From: an uncultured Collinsella sp.
Lineage (GTDB): Bacteria > Actinomycetota > Coriobacteriia > Coriobacteriales > Coriobacteriaceae
DNA length: 30,805 bases
Reading direction: 5' to 3'
Assembly (NCBI GenBank): GCA_900547345.1
Contig: URGG01000012.1
Span: 1-30,805 of the forward strand
Part shown: one piece after another, positions 1-9,878 of the stretch
Layout: the number at the start of each line of letters is the position of its first letter
Position numbering within the stretch: position 1 is the first letter of the stretch
Notes under the pieces: model-generated
Databases searched by the model: none
What the model was told of the DNA's origin: nothing
The model's input: only the letters and a program-made list of their open reading frames with translations
Position numbers and translations under genes: made by a program

Positions 1-493
1 TGCCGGCCTCGTTCTGGGAAATGGCGTCGTCGTCGGCGACGATGAGCCAGTAGCCACAGGGCAGCTCGGCCGCCATACCCGCGTTGAGGGGAACAGAAGC
101 GGCACCTGCATTGCAAATCGCACAGGCGAGCCTTGCCGCCAGAGCGGTCGACATATGTCCGTCGGCATTCAGCCACTCGGCAGCCTCTTGCGCCGTCGAT
201 GCCGAGCTATCAAACCCCGCATCATAAAGAACGGGAAGGACAGCCTGACGAGCCGCATCGCTCGCCCACGCCAAGTCCGTCGCGACCTTTTGATCGGAGC
301 CGGCTTTATCGGTAACAGTTGCCGAAAAGAGCTGGTATGCATCGTATTGCGTCGCGACGTCGCCGCCAATCGTGATGGCTCCGGCATCGGCAGCACGGGC
401 CGTCTCGGGCGACGCTGCAAAAGCGAGGATAGTCGTCATGGCCACCATCATGACGGTCAACAAGCGGCGGTGCAGTTTACTCACGGCGACCAT
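1..493 (-). CDS. Secreted pilin subunit, 5' part only (runs off left edge)
   Basis: The reverse strand is open from an ATG at 493 to base 1 with no stop. The first 35 residues form a signal peptide: a basic start (KLHRR), a hydrophobic core rich in M, V, A and T, then an ARA-like cleavage region. The mature part begins with a beta-strand-like stretch containing TIGGDV and YDAYQLF, which resembles the N-terminal domain of FimA-like fimbrial subunits (isopeptide-forming D2 family). The start overlaps the stop of the upstream adhesin gene by 17 nt, so the two are probably co-translated from one mRNA. A GTG at 484 (MSKLHRR...) is an equally good start; neither has a strong ribosome site. I infer that this is the shaft pilin, with a class C sortase expected beyond the left edge. 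The C-terminal sorting signal cannot be seen. Confidence 0.72.
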   Translation of the reverse strand, partial: MVAVSKLHRRLLTVMMVAMTTILAFAASPETARAADAGAITIGGDVATQYDAYQLFSATVTDKAGSDQKVATDLAWASDAARQAVLPVLYDAGFDSSASTAQEAAEWLNADGHMSTALAARLACAICNAGAASVPLNAGMAAELPCGYWLIVADDDAISQNEAG

Positions 494-3400
494 CTCGATC
501 AAGACCACGGTGGCGACGAGCATGCATCCACGTCGCGGCAAAACACAACAGCGAAGCGCCGGCAAGATATGTCATAGTCAAGCCAGCCCCGCCCGCCTCA
601 GGTAGCGTAGTCGAGTACTTGTTGGTAAAGGTCGGCGGATTCTGAGAGCCATCGTTATAGGTAACTAGGGCGTCGAGCTGGTCCGTGCCATTAGTCACCT
701 TAACCGTGACGTTGTACACGGTCCTGTCATAGGTGATGTGATCTTTAACATGGTCGACGGCGCCCTCGGGCTCGGCCTCGGAGATGGTGTAGGTATAGGT
801 TCCCGCCTTGTTGTACTTGACGTCAAAGGAGACATTTCCCTTGTCATTATTGGTCACCGTCTGGAGCACCTTGCCCTCGGCGTCCTTGAGCACGAACGAG
901 AACTGCCCCGCCTTGAAAGTGCCACCTTCAAGCACTTTCTTTGCTTTAATAACCGCAGAGCCCGTTAGGCGATTGTCGTAGATCCAGATCTCGTCCTTTT
1001 TGTCATCGCCGATGATTTCGGAGTCTTTGACGATGCTCTTCGCTTTATTGAGCTCAGTTTGATACTCCTCATCGTCAGCATTACCCTTAAGCATGATCCA
1101 CGTGGGCGCCGCCGCGGCATAGCCGTCAGGCGCTTTCGTCTCCACGAGCTGGTAAAGCACGCAATTTACCATCGCCTTGTCTTCTGCGCCAAACGAGATT
1201 TTGCCGTTGGCGTCGGTGGGGGCGGCTTCAAACTTAGTCCTTGCATTCTCGATACCCACCGTTGCAACCTGGTCCATATTCACGCTGTAGAGCGTAAACT
1301 CCGCACGCTCGAGCGTCGCACCGACCTGCTGGGCGTCATACTTGGTCATCGTGATGCCGTAGCCGTTGCCACCTGCGCTGGCAGAAGCTTTTTTAATTTC
1401 CCATGTTTGATCATCAGTCGCAGAACCGTCCTTCACACCCGTAAGCATGGCGGTATTGGATAGAGGAACCTTGTTGCCAGGGTTTCCGGTCGGGATAGCC
1501 TCATACTCGACCTGGAGGTATTTCTTGTCGGGTACCTTAAGCGTCAACTTCGTACGCGAGCCAGTTTCATCCTTGACCTGCTCCACCTTCGACGAATAGT
1601 CCTTATCAGCCAGCGGTGACCAGGCACCATACACCCACTCATAGACCTTAAGCGTCGACGGCACCAGCGTGCACTTGGCATCCATGGTATCGACGAGCTC
1701 AAGGAAGTCGGTGCCGTTTTTAAGGGCAACGGCAGACTCGTTAACAAGAATGGTGTACTTAATGCGGTTGCTACTACTGACCTGTTCACCAGTCTTTTTG
1801 ATAACGTTGTTCTTGATGGTGACGGTGCCACTGCCGGATTCGAACTTCTTGCTTCCCGACTCGGCGCTGGCCTTGTTGGTGAACTTCACCTCGTTTGTGG
1901 AGGTATCGAGCTTACCGCGCTTGACCGCCGTCTTGTACGTGAGCTTTGCGTAGCCGGCATAGCTTTCAAGCTCAGTCGTGGGGATGGAGAAGGTGACCGT
2001 ATTGCCGTTGCGGCTGACGTTGTCGGCGGCGAGCGTCCGACCCGTAACGACCTCCTTGGCCTCGCCTCCGCGATGAAGCCCCGTATGTTTATCATAGGGG
2101 TTCTGCACGAGTGTATACTTTGCGGAATTCGCAACATAGCTCATACCATCCGGAAGGCTATCAACGATATTCAGCGGTTTCCCGCCCAGCTTTCCAGCTC
2201 CATAGTATTCGAACTCGCCATTTGCGCCCTTATTACCCTTTTGGCGGTTTGCATACACCGTCCAGTCGACGATCCAGGCGCCCTTCTCATCCGAGCCGTC
2301 AACGGTATGCCAATCGAAGTTCTCAACCCAAGACACCTTCGACTCCGTTTCCGGCTTCTCGACCGCGGGCGCCGTTTCTTGGTTGACAACGTACTTGACG
2401 GGTTCGGTGAACGGCCACTGTAGTCTCAGGCCCGGTGCTTCGACCGCTGCGAAGTTTGAGTACCAGCCCGACAGCGCTTCTGATGTGGTGTCGTAGGTGA
2501 TAACGGCGTAGTCCTCGTTCTCGAGAGCGGCTTTCACGTTGTCGGTAACGATGATTTTGAGGTCGTAGTTTTTCTTTGTTTCATTACCCGGATAGCTGGT
2601 CGTTGGTCTCCAGTCGGTGCCCGGAACCAGCTTGGTATTGCCGATTTTAATGGTAATGGAGCTTTCGTCGACACCAAGCTTCTGCGACCATGCCGACTGA
2701 AACGTGTCCTTCACCGTCACCTCGCCTGGATGGGCCGCATTGACGATCGCCTTCAGCGCGACCTTCGTCTCCCACGTCGCCCTGCCCGTCGTCGCCGCCT
2801 CATCGTATCTCACGAGCCTCTTGGCGATCGGCACAACACCCGTCAGCTGCGGCGTGAAACTGCCATCATCGCTACCGGAAACGGAGTCTCCGCGCTCGAT
2901 GGCCGCGCTGTTGCGCACAGTGTCGTACGAGCTCGTGTCGTTCATCTTGGTGTGATAAACGATGCAGTAGGTGGCGTACTTATCCTCAAGGTTGTTCGGG
3001 AACGTATAGGAAAAGGAATTATCCTTAGGTTCAAGTTTTCTTTCACAAATCTTGACTCCGCTCGCCTCCGAGTCGCCTTTGTAAACCGTAAAGTTGCCCG
3101 TATACGTCTGTTTTCCGTCCAGATTATCAGTGAACATGTAGCCGCTCATGTCGGCCTTGAGCTTGCCTTGGTTGAGCTTGACCGTCCACTTGATGTCCGA
3201 CGGCGTGCCTGAGCCATTGGACTTCTTGATCATGTCATAGCCGAATGTAACAGGCTCAGCCGTAGCTGTTCTGTTATCGCTGTCGCTTGAGCCAGCCCAA
3301 TTCCACGTTGCCGTATTCTCAGCTTTGATCAAATCGCCGCCGTTCGCGGCAACGCCGCTCTTCAGCACCGTATCGTACGTGATCGTGTGGTTGCCCTGGG

Positions 3401-4205
3401 AAAGGTTGCCCAGGCTGTCGAGGGTTACGACCTGGCCGTCGATCATCGGCTGGGAGTCAAGCTTCTTGCCGTCGAGCTTGAAACTGTCGTTCACAAAGTC
3501 GAAGTTGTCGCCCAGCGCATCAGTGAAGCTAACGTCCGTAGCATACGACTCTACGGTAAGCGTAACAGTCCAGGTAACCTTGGCCACGCCATCTGCGCCC
3601 TGGGAGAAGGTCCCCGACTTCGTCCCCGTGACTTTGCCGTCCTTGGTAGGGATTTTGATCGTTCCCACACCAGGGAACACGACAGATGCGCTGCTGCCTG
3701 AGCCGGTGCCCTTGCCTGCAAGCTCGAACGAGAAATTGGCTCCGACATAAATCTCCGCAGGGTTTGACGCAAGCCAGTTTTTGTCAAACGCAAAGATGAC
3801 CTTATTGTCCTTAATCTTCCACGTGCCAGCCTTGGCGGCAGTGGCTTCCGGACCCTCCATGAGGTCGCCGCCGTCGTTGTCGTCAACGACAATGGTGTCG
3901 GGCAGCTCATAGACAGCGATGTTCTTCTCGGGCGTAGGCGCCTTGCCGCCTTTGAATTGTGCCGAGAAAGCTCCATAGAGCGTCGAAGTGGACGTTACGG
4001 GATCCTCGAGCTTTTGAGTGTGGTGCTCATCGGTATACAGCCTGACATCAACCGTCGCCGTATCCCCATCGATCGCAATCGGATCGGGCTTCGCAACGTC
4101 ATCGGCGCGCACGGGGGATGCGCCGTGAAAAACTGCGGCGGTGAGGCTAATCAAAATGAAGACCAGGGCCGCCATACCCAGCGACCGCGAGCGGTGTGCG
4201 TCCAT
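477..4205 (-). CDS. Large sortase-anchored surface adhesin / tip pilin with isopeptide-type domains
   Basis: This is a 1242-residue secreted wall protein. Residues 1-35 are a signal peptide ending ...SPVRADD. Residues ~40-950 are several Thr/Ser/Gly/Asp-rich beta-domains of the kind found in isopeptide-forming fimbrial proteins (repeated phrases such as VTWTVTL, KYTILVN, ITYDT). Residues ~960-1075 resemble a SpaA/Cna-B prealbumin-like domain, with TKYDAQ at its start and the E-box phrase ETKAPDGY near its end. Residues ~1085-1195 resemble the FctA/Spy0128 pilin domain (GQFSFVLKD, YTYTISE, TFTNKY). The C-terminus is a cell-wall sorting signal: LPEAGG, a hydrophobic segment, then an Arg-rich tail (HARRHRG). 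Alanine replaces the usual threonine of LPXTG. A ribosome site (AGGGGA, 4211-4216) precedes the ATG. It is first in an operon with the second pilin. A host-adhesion role is inferred from architecture only. Confidence 0.85.
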   Translation of the reverse strand: MDAHRSRSLGMAALVFILISLTAAVFHGASPVRADDVAKPDPIAIDGDTATVDVRLYTDEHHTQKLEDPVTSTSTLYGAFSAQFKGGKAPTPEKNIAVYELPDTIVVDDNDGGDLMEGPEATAAKAGTWKIKDNKVIFAFDKNWLASNPAEIYVGANFSFELAGKGTGSGSSASVVFPGVGTIKIPTKDGKVTGTKSGTFSQGADGVAKVTWTVTLTVESYATDVSFTDALGDNFDFVNDSFKLDGKKLDSQPMIDGQVVTLDSLGNLSQGNHTITYDTVLKSGVAANGGDLIKAENTATWNWAGSSDSDNRTATAEPVTFGYDMIKKSNGSGTPSDIKWTVKLNQGKLKADMSGYMFTDNLDGKQTYTGNFTVYKGDSEASGVKICERKLEPKDNSFSYTFPNNLEDKYATYCIVYHTKMNDTSSYDTVRNSAAIERGDSVSGSDDGSFTPQLTGVVPIAKRLVRYDEAATTGRATWETKVALKAIVNAAHPGEVTVKDTFQSAWSQKLGVDESSITIKIGNTKLVPGTDWRPTTSYPGNETKKNYDLKIIVTDNVKAALENEDYAVITYDTTSEALSGWYSNFAAVEAPGLRLQWPFTEPVKYVVNQETAPAVEKPETESKVSWVENFDWHTVDGSDEKGAWIVDWTVYANRQKGNKGANGEFEYYGAGKLGGKPLNIVDSLPDGMSYVANSAKYTLVQNPYDKHTGLHRGGEAKEVVTGRTLAADNVSRNGNTVTFSIPTTELESYAGYAKLTYKTAVKRGKLDTSTNEVKFTNKASAESGSKKFESGSGTVTIKNNVIKKTGEQVSSSNRIKYTILVNESAVALKNGTDFLELVDTMDAKCTLVPSTLKVYEWVYGAWSPLADKDYSSKVEQVKDETGSRTKLTLKVPDKKYLQVEYEAIPTGNPGNKVPLSNTAMLTGVKDGSATDDQTWEIKKASASAGGNGYGITMTKYDAQQVGATLERAEFTLYSVNMDQVATVGIENARTKFEAAPTDANGKISFGAEDKAMVNCVLYQLVETKAPDGYAAAAPTWIMLKGNADDEEYQTELNKAKSIVKDSEIIGDDKKDEIWIYDNRLTGSAVIKAKKVLEGGTFKAGQFSFVLKDAEGKVLQTVTNNDKGNVSFDVKYNKAGTYTYTISEAEPEGAVDHVKDHITYDRTVYNVTVKVTNGTDQLDALVTYNDGSQNPPTFTNKYSTTLPEAGGAGLTMTYLAGASLLCFAATWMHARRHRGLDRDGRRE

Positions 4206-4357
4206 AGTTGTCCCCTAATTCCTACAACACAGTGTGGAATACGGCGAATCGTCGGATCGAACACAAACCCCAACATCAACATGAACCTGCCTAGCGCATT
4301 GCAAGAACCCATTGGGGAGCAACTTCTAAGACGGTTCGTCTATGCCACAATGCATAA

Positions 4358-4385
4358 AATATAATATAGATACCAGTCATGTAAA
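4358..4385 (-). promoter_or_regulatory. Probable promoter of the pilin operon
   Basis: On the minus strand there is TTTACA (4385-4380), a 16-nt spacer and TATATT (4363-4358). It would give a leader of roughly 145 nt before the adhesin ATG. The surrounding AT-rich stretch (4320-4500) contrasts with the coding regions. Confidence 0.5.
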
Positions 4386-4411
4386 CCGCAGGTAAAGAGG
4401 TCTTTTAATTT

Positions 4412-4427
4412 AATACCAGTTGGTATT
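4412..4427. promoter_or_regulatory. Perfect 7-bp-arm palindrome upstream of the pilin promoter
   Basis: AATACCAGTTGGTATT consists of two 7-base arms around GT. It lies about 27 bp upstream of the predicted -35 box of the pilin operon, a position suited to a dimeric regulator. No cognate regulator is visible nearby. Confidence 0.4.
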
Positions 4428-4479
4428 TACCTGTTAACCGGTTTGCATTAAAGCAGTTATATTCTGTAGAATTATGTAT

Positions 4480-4491
4480 ATGTTTAAACAA
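4480..4491. promoter_or_regulatory. TTGTTTAAACAA-type palindrome (copy 1, least certain)
   Basis: The plus strand reads ATGTTTAAACAA, 11 of 12 matches to the palindrome shared by the sugar genes further right. It sits between the typA terminator and the pilin promoter, about 95 bp from the latter. On the minus strand a TTGTTT here is followed 17 nt later by TACAGA, a possible upstream promoter. The link to the sugar regulon is weak at this site. Confidence 0.35.
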
Positions 4492-4565
4492 CTTAACTTT
4501 GACCGGAAAGCCGCTCGGAGGGATAACCGCCCCAGCTGTGGTGCAAACGAACCTGTCCACTGCAC

Positions 4566-4600
4566 AAAAAGGGCGCCGACCGCGATGGTCGACGCCCTTT
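4566..4600 (-). terminator. Rho-independent terminator of typA
   Basis: The stem AAAGGGCG/CGCCCTTT has inner GACC/GGTC pairing. Read on the minus strand it is followed by a run of five T. It lies just after the typA stop codon. Confidence 0.85.
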
Positions 4601-4627
4601 CTTGTTAGTCGCTATAAAGCCCAGCGC

Positions 4628-6466
<1,839 letters not shown>

Positions 6467-6583
6467 GTAGTTCCCCTATCTTCTATCCATATACAAACGG
6501 CACGCGTATGCGACCCGCCCAGCAGCACAACGCTCAGCGGGAATATTGAGCCTTTTACCGAAAACTCGTTTATTTTAGCGATT

Positions 6584-7033
6584 TTAGATGAGAGGGGTTT
6601 CCTCACCTGCAGGTTCAGGGTCGCTCCACATAAAACCATCGCCGGCGCCCATGCCCTCATACAGCACATATGCCGAAAAACCACTCTCGAGCGTGGTTTC
6701 GAAGAAGCTCACGAGCAGAGCATCGTGATAGCCGCCGTCAATCTCGACGCAGCCGGTGTAGCCGATGGCATAGCGGGCGATACGGCCCAGGCCCTCGTCC
6801 TTAAGACCCATCTTGTGCTCGGAAATAAAGTTGGTGGCCGCCTCCAGGCACGCCTCTTCGCCGTCCTCGTCGAGCGCCGCCAGATATCGGTTGGAAGCAG
6901 CGTCCTCAATCGCCACAACTACGCCCGGATTCTCGCCGGCGGCAAGGTCGTCCAAGAACGCACCAATCAGGTCACACACCATGGCGTCGAGCTCGGCGGA
7001 GACGTTACCGGCGTCCTGCATATCCTGTGCCAT
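6584..7033 (-). CDS. Conserved-type acidic protein of unknown function
   Basis: This is an acidic soluble protein of 149 residues with no signal peptide or membrane segment. The N-terminal half is helical (ELDAMVCDLIGAFLDDLAAG). The middle contains IARYAIGYTGCVEIDGGYHDALLVSF, which looks like an alpha/beta fold. I do not recognise a family. A good ribosome site (GGGAAGG, about 7 nt from the ATG) and a start 30 nt after the membrane-protein gene support it as the last member of a three-gene unit with the bifunctional nuclease gene. No function is proposed. Confidence 0.75.
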   Translation of the reverse strand: MAQDMQDAGNVSAELDAMVCDLIGAFLDDLAAGENPGVVVAIEDAASNRYLAALDEDGEEACLEAATNFISEHKMGLKDEGLGRIARYAIGYTGCVEIDGGYHDALLVSFFETTLESGFSAYVLYEGMGAGDGFMWSDPEPAGEETPLI

Positions 7034-7063
7034 CTTTAGACCTTCCCATCGAGTCTGGCGTCA

Positions 7064-7453
7064 TTACAGTTCTTGTGCCTCGGCGGCGATCTTAACGGCA
7101 GCGTCGCGGGTGCGCATCATATCCATCGCGCGCTTGTCGAGCACCTTGATCTGACTGGTCAGCATGACCGCATCGACCGCACCCCAGATCACGAGGCCCG
7201 TAGAGATCGAAAACCCAAGCGCACCAACTGTACCACGAAGGCGCGAGCAGATTGCCGCGACAAGGGCGGAGACGACAACCATCTTGATAAACGAGCCGCG
7301 GCGTTCGCGAAGCGTGCGGGCCTGCGTCACATAGGCAATGCGAGCCGCCTCAGAAGCCTCCGAGCGCATCTGGGCCTCGCGCGCAATGGCCGCCGCCTCA
7401 GCCGACATACCGCCGGCCATCAGCGAACGCTCCGCAGCCTGGCCGCCCCACAT
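7064..7453 (-). CDS. Small membrane protein of unknown function, coupled to the bifunctional nuclease gene
   Basis: The protein has 129 residues. Residues 1-50 are Ala/Glu/Arg-rich and helical, possibly coiled-coil (SAEAAAIAREAQMRSEASEA). Two hydrophobic segments follow (about 57-70 and 77-99, the second GFSISTGLVIWGAVDAVML), then a charged C-terminal helix. The start is directly coupled to the preceding gene: the stop TAA of the nuclease gene is immediately followed by this ATG. That suggests translational coupling and possibly a shared role. I do not recognise a family. Confidence 0.7.
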   Translation of the reverse strand: MWGGQAAERSLMAGGMSAEAAAIAREAQMRSEASEAARIAYVTQARTLRERRGSFIKMVVVSALVAAICSRLRGTVGALGFSISTGLVIWGAVDAVMLTSQIKVLDKRAMDMMRTRDAAVKIAAEAQEL

Positions 7454-7954
7454 TTAGAAGTCATCGGGGGAGAGCGTATGGACGAACTCGTCGAACTTCT
7501 CGAACTCCCGCTCGTCGTCAACTTCCTCGGCATGGGCAGAAACGGTGCCCAGGCGATTCATGATGTCGTCCTCCACAAACATGGGGGCATTGCTGCGCAC
7601 GGCAAGAGCAATGGCATCACTGGGACGCGCATCGATCTTATGCTCGTTGCCATCGGCCAACACGACAACCGTCGCGTAAAACACGGGCGGCTCGGCGCGA
7701 ACGATTTCGATGCGTTCGAGCTTGGCACCCAGGGCGCCAACAGTATCGAGCAACAGGTCATGGGTAATCGGGCGCTCGGCGCGGCCGCTATCGATGCCGC
7801 GGCTGATGGCAGCGGCTTCAAACGAACCAGTTTGAATGGAAAGGGAACGCAGTGGCGCGGGCGAGTCCGATTTGCTGCAGCGCTCGCGAAGCACGATAAG
7901 CGATGGCACGGGACCGGCGGCCATGACGATGGTCTCTATGTCGACACGAACCAT
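7454..7954 (-). CDS. Bifunctional nuclease family protein (DUF151)
   Basis: The 166-residue protein matches the DUF151/bifunctional nuclease family, a small beta-rich domain with reported DNase and RNase activity in plants and structural homologues in Thermotoga. Recognisable features are the N-terminal MVRVDIETIVMA, the central ISRGIDSGRAERPITHDLL, and the conserved ARPSDAIALAVRSNAPMFV block with its Arg-Pro-Ser-Asp. An acidic tail follows. The ATG at 7954 is chosen because an ideal ribosome site (GGAGGT) sits 7 nt before it; the reading frame extends upstream to 8038 but that part looks non-coding. In actinobacteria this family is usually chromosomal and stable. Its cellular role is not well defined. 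Confidence 0.85.
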   Translation of the reverse strand: MVRVDIETIVMAAGPVPSLIVLRERCSKSDSPAPLRSLSIQTGSFEAAAISRGIDSGRAERPITHDLLLDTVGALGAKLERIEIVRAEPPVFYATVVVLADGNEHKIDARPSDAIALAVRSNAPMFVEDDIMNRLGTVSAHAEEVDDEREFEKFDEFVHTLSPDDF

Positions 7955-8012
7955 GGAACACCTCCGGTACGTAGCGGTTAACACGCGGCAAGGTCGCCGC
8001 ATTGAATATGCT

Positions 8013-8042
8013 ATACTACCCAATCTTTCGCACAGCACACAA
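8013..8042 (-). promoter_or_regulatory. Probable promoter of the nuclease-membrane protein operon
   Basis: The minus strand reads TTGTGT (8042-8037), an 18-nt spacer, and TAGTAT (8018-8013), about 58 nt upstream of the chosen ATG at 7954. It falls just downstream of the tRNA-Ile terminator. Confidence 0.5.
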
Positions 8043-8070
8043 AACCAAAATGAGATTTATCGCAGACAAG

Positions 8071-8100
8071 AAAAAAGCCCCGAGGCAACGCCCCAGGGCT
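8071..8100 (-). terminator. Terminator after tRNA-Ile
   Basis: On the minus strand an AGCCC...GGGCT hairpin with inner GGC/GCC pairing is followed by six T. It ends transcription of the tRNA gene before the nuclease operon promoter. Confidence 0.8.
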
Positions 8101-8114
8101 CTTCACAGTTTTGA

Positions 8115-8191
8115 TGGTGGACCTGACAAGATTCGAACTTGTGACCTCCCGGTTATCAGCCGGACGCTCTAACCAACTGAGCTACAGGTCC
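8115..8191 (-). tRNA. tRNA-Ile (anticodon GAT)
   Basis: The minus strand folds as a full cloverleaf. The acceptor GGACCTG pairs with CAGGTCC. The D-arm has AGCTCAGTTGGTTAGAGC, the anticodon loop CTGATAA gives GAT, and the T-arm contains GTTCGAATC. The discriminator A is followed by an encoded CCA. It stands alone, not within an rRNA operon in this window, with its own promoter and terminator. Confidence 0.97.
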
Positions 8192-8205
8192 ATCGCGCAA
8201 GGGAT

Positions 8206-8235
8206 ATATTAGACGAGTCGTTACGCGCGCGTCAA
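8206..8235 (-). promoter_or_regulatory. Promoter of tRNA-Ile
   Basis: The minus strand has TTGACG (8235-8230), an 18-nt spacer and TAATAT (8211-8206), close to consensus. It ends 15 nt before the tRNA 5' end, as expected for a strong stable-RNA promoter. Confidence 0.75.
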
Positions 8236-8312
8236 CAACTTTTTTGAAAATCTTTGGGAGGGGTGGTCGCTGGGCTGGCGAGATGGTTTTGGTTTGCTGC
8301 TCGGACAGTCCT

Positions 8313-8350
8313 GCGCAAGACGAAGGCCACATTAAGTGGCCTTCTTTGCG
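8313..8350 (-). terminator. Long hairpin between the hydrolase gene and tRNA-Ile (probable terminator)
   Basis: AAGGCCAC/GTGGCCTT forms an 8-bp stem with a 5-nt loop, extended by an outer CGCAA/TTGCG pairing. It lies downstream of the leftward hydrolase gene. There is no clear T-run on the minus strand, so termination efficiency is uncertain. The remaining 8236-8312 stretch shows nothing recognisable. Confidence 0.5.
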
Positions 8351-8406
8351 TGCGGAACTCGCGATCAATCAAATATATTGCGGGCGGGCACGCGGCCCAG
8401 TCGGCT

Positions 8407-9612
8407 TTACGACAGCGCAATACCGCCAAGCCAGCCCCAGCGCACGCCAGAGCCAGTGCCGTAGAACCCAATGAACGAGTCAAGCGACCTCGACGTGATG
8501 GCGCCCTCGTTACTCATAACGATGCCGCCGCCAACGTAGATGCCCACGTGGCCATAGATCAGGCCCGGTATGCCGGTACCGCTATGCGATGAGTCGGCAA
8601 CAATCATGCCCACCTGCAGCGCCGAGCGATCGGAGCTATAGCACCAGGCGTTGAACATGTCACACGCGTTGCCGCCAAAATAGCCCACGCCGGCGTTACG
8701 GAAGACATTGGTAACCCACGCCGCGCACCAGTTCTGACCCGGCGAAGGCGTGGAGTAGCACGCGTTGACGACAGCCTGCTGCTTGCCCGAGCCGGCATTC
8801 TGCTGCGGAGTTCCGGGCGCGTACGATCCACCACCCGAGCTCGAACCACCCGAGTAGGAATTGTTCTTGTTCGCGGCAGCCGCGGCAGCGGCAGCCTTCC
8901 TAGCGGCCTCCTCAGCCTGGGCGGCAGCGAGGATCTCGGAATCGCGCTGAGCCATGAGCTCCTTGACGTCGTCGGAAAGACCGTTCAGCACGGTCTGGAC
9001 TTCTTGCTGCTTGGCCTGCATGTCCTGCATCTGGGCAGTCTGCTGGTCCTTGAGCTTCTCTAAGTCGGCCTTCTGCGACTCGAGCTCGGTCTTTTGCGCA
9101 TCGAGCTCTTCCTGGATGGTCTGAATGTCCTCGATGGCGTCGCGGTCGCTCTTGTTGATCTTCTCAACGTAATGCGCGTTGGCGACGAGTTCCTCAAACG
9201 AGCCAGAGGCCAGCAGCAGCGACAGGATGTTCGTGCCGCCGGACTTGTAGCTGGCGGCCACGCGATCGGAAAGGTCGTTGCGCTTCTTCTTGAGCTCGGC
9301 CTTCTTTTCATCGATCTGGGCCTGCGTGTCGTCAATCTTGCCCTGGACATTCTCGATGTCGTTGAGGGTCTGGGCATTCTTGTTGGCCAGCGCCGCATAC
9401 TCATTTGCGATGCTGTCGAGCTGGGCCTGAACCTCGTCGAGCTGGGCCTGGGCGGCATTCAGTTTATCGGTGGTTTCTTTGGAAGCCTCCGCCGCATGGG
9501 CGCGAGCGGGCAGGCCAAAAAGAACTGCCGCAGAAGCGGCGCCGAACAGGGCCTTGAGGGCAGTGCGGCGCGAGAGCTCCTGGGAAAGGATAGAATCGCT
9601 GTTTGGTGACAT
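8407..9612 (-). CDS. Secreted coiled-coil peptidoglycan hydrolase with a CHAP-like C-terminal domain
   Basis: The 401-residue protein begins with a Tat-like signal: SRRTALKALFG, a hydrophobic Ala-rich core, then ARAHAAEA. Residues ~45-240 are a long coiled coil (repeated AQLDEVQAQLD, LESQKADLEKLKDQ heptads), as in PcsB/RipA-type hydrolases regulated by FtsEX-like partners. A Ser/Gly linker (~255-275) leads to a cysteine amidase/endopeptidase domain: catalytic Cys296 in NWCAAWV and His355 in YGHVGIYV, followed by an acidic/Asn region. This fits CHAP or NlpC/P60 cell-wall hydrolases that split daughter cells. A ribosome site CGGAG precedes the ATG. The Tat motif rather than a plain Sec signal is somewhat unusual. 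The exact bond cleaved cannot be told. Confidence 0.87.
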   Translation of the reverse strand: MSPNSDSILSQELSRRTALKALFGAASAAVLFGLPARAHAAEASKETTDKLNAAQAQLDEVQAQLDSIANEYAALANKNAQTLNDIENVQGKIDDTQAQIDEKKAELKKKRNDLSDRVAASYKSGGTNILSLLLASGSFEELVANAHYVEKINKSDRDAIEDIQTIQEELDAQKTELESQKADLEKLKDQQTAQMQDMQAKQQEVQTVLNGLSDDVKELMAQRDSEILAAAQAEEAARKAAAAAAAANKNNSYSGGSSSGGGSYAPGTPQQNAGSGKQQAVVNACYSTPSPGQNWCAAWVTNVFRNAGVGYFGGNACDMFNAWCYSSDRSALQVGMIVADSSHSGTGIPGLIYGHVGIYVGGGIVMSNEGAITSRSLDSFIGFYGTGSGVRWGWLGGIALS

Positions 9613-9656
9613 ATGTACTCCGTTACATGCTTATTTATATGTCGCTCAACTCATAC

Positions 9657-9684
9657 ATATTAGCGTACATATGGCGCGTCCCAA
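9657..9684 (-). promoter_or_regulatory. Probable promoter of the hydrolase gene
   Basis: The minus strand has TTGGGA (9684-9679), a 16-nt spacer and TAATAT (9662-9657), leaving a leader of about 40 nt. The rest of the 9613-9878 gap carries the galE leader, with a TATACT -10-like box at 9836-9841 but no convincing -35. Confidence 0.5.
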
Positions 9685-9878
9685 CGATTTCCACGAACGG
9701 CAGGAAACTACAAGGTCAGCGGCTCGTAAGCAAATGTCAAAGATCAGGTTATGCGTACGCAAGCTCTTCTATGAGTACGTTAGCGCAATCCTCTGCTTTT
9801 CCTACAGCGCACGATTTGGGCGTCCCTGCCTGCGCTATACTCCCCTGAAGAAGTGTTCCTGATTCGATAGGAGACTAC

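Noticed and set aside
6467..6583. typA promoter
   Set aside because: The gap holds a good ribosome site and a TATATG box but no convincing -35 at the right distance, so no promoter was called.
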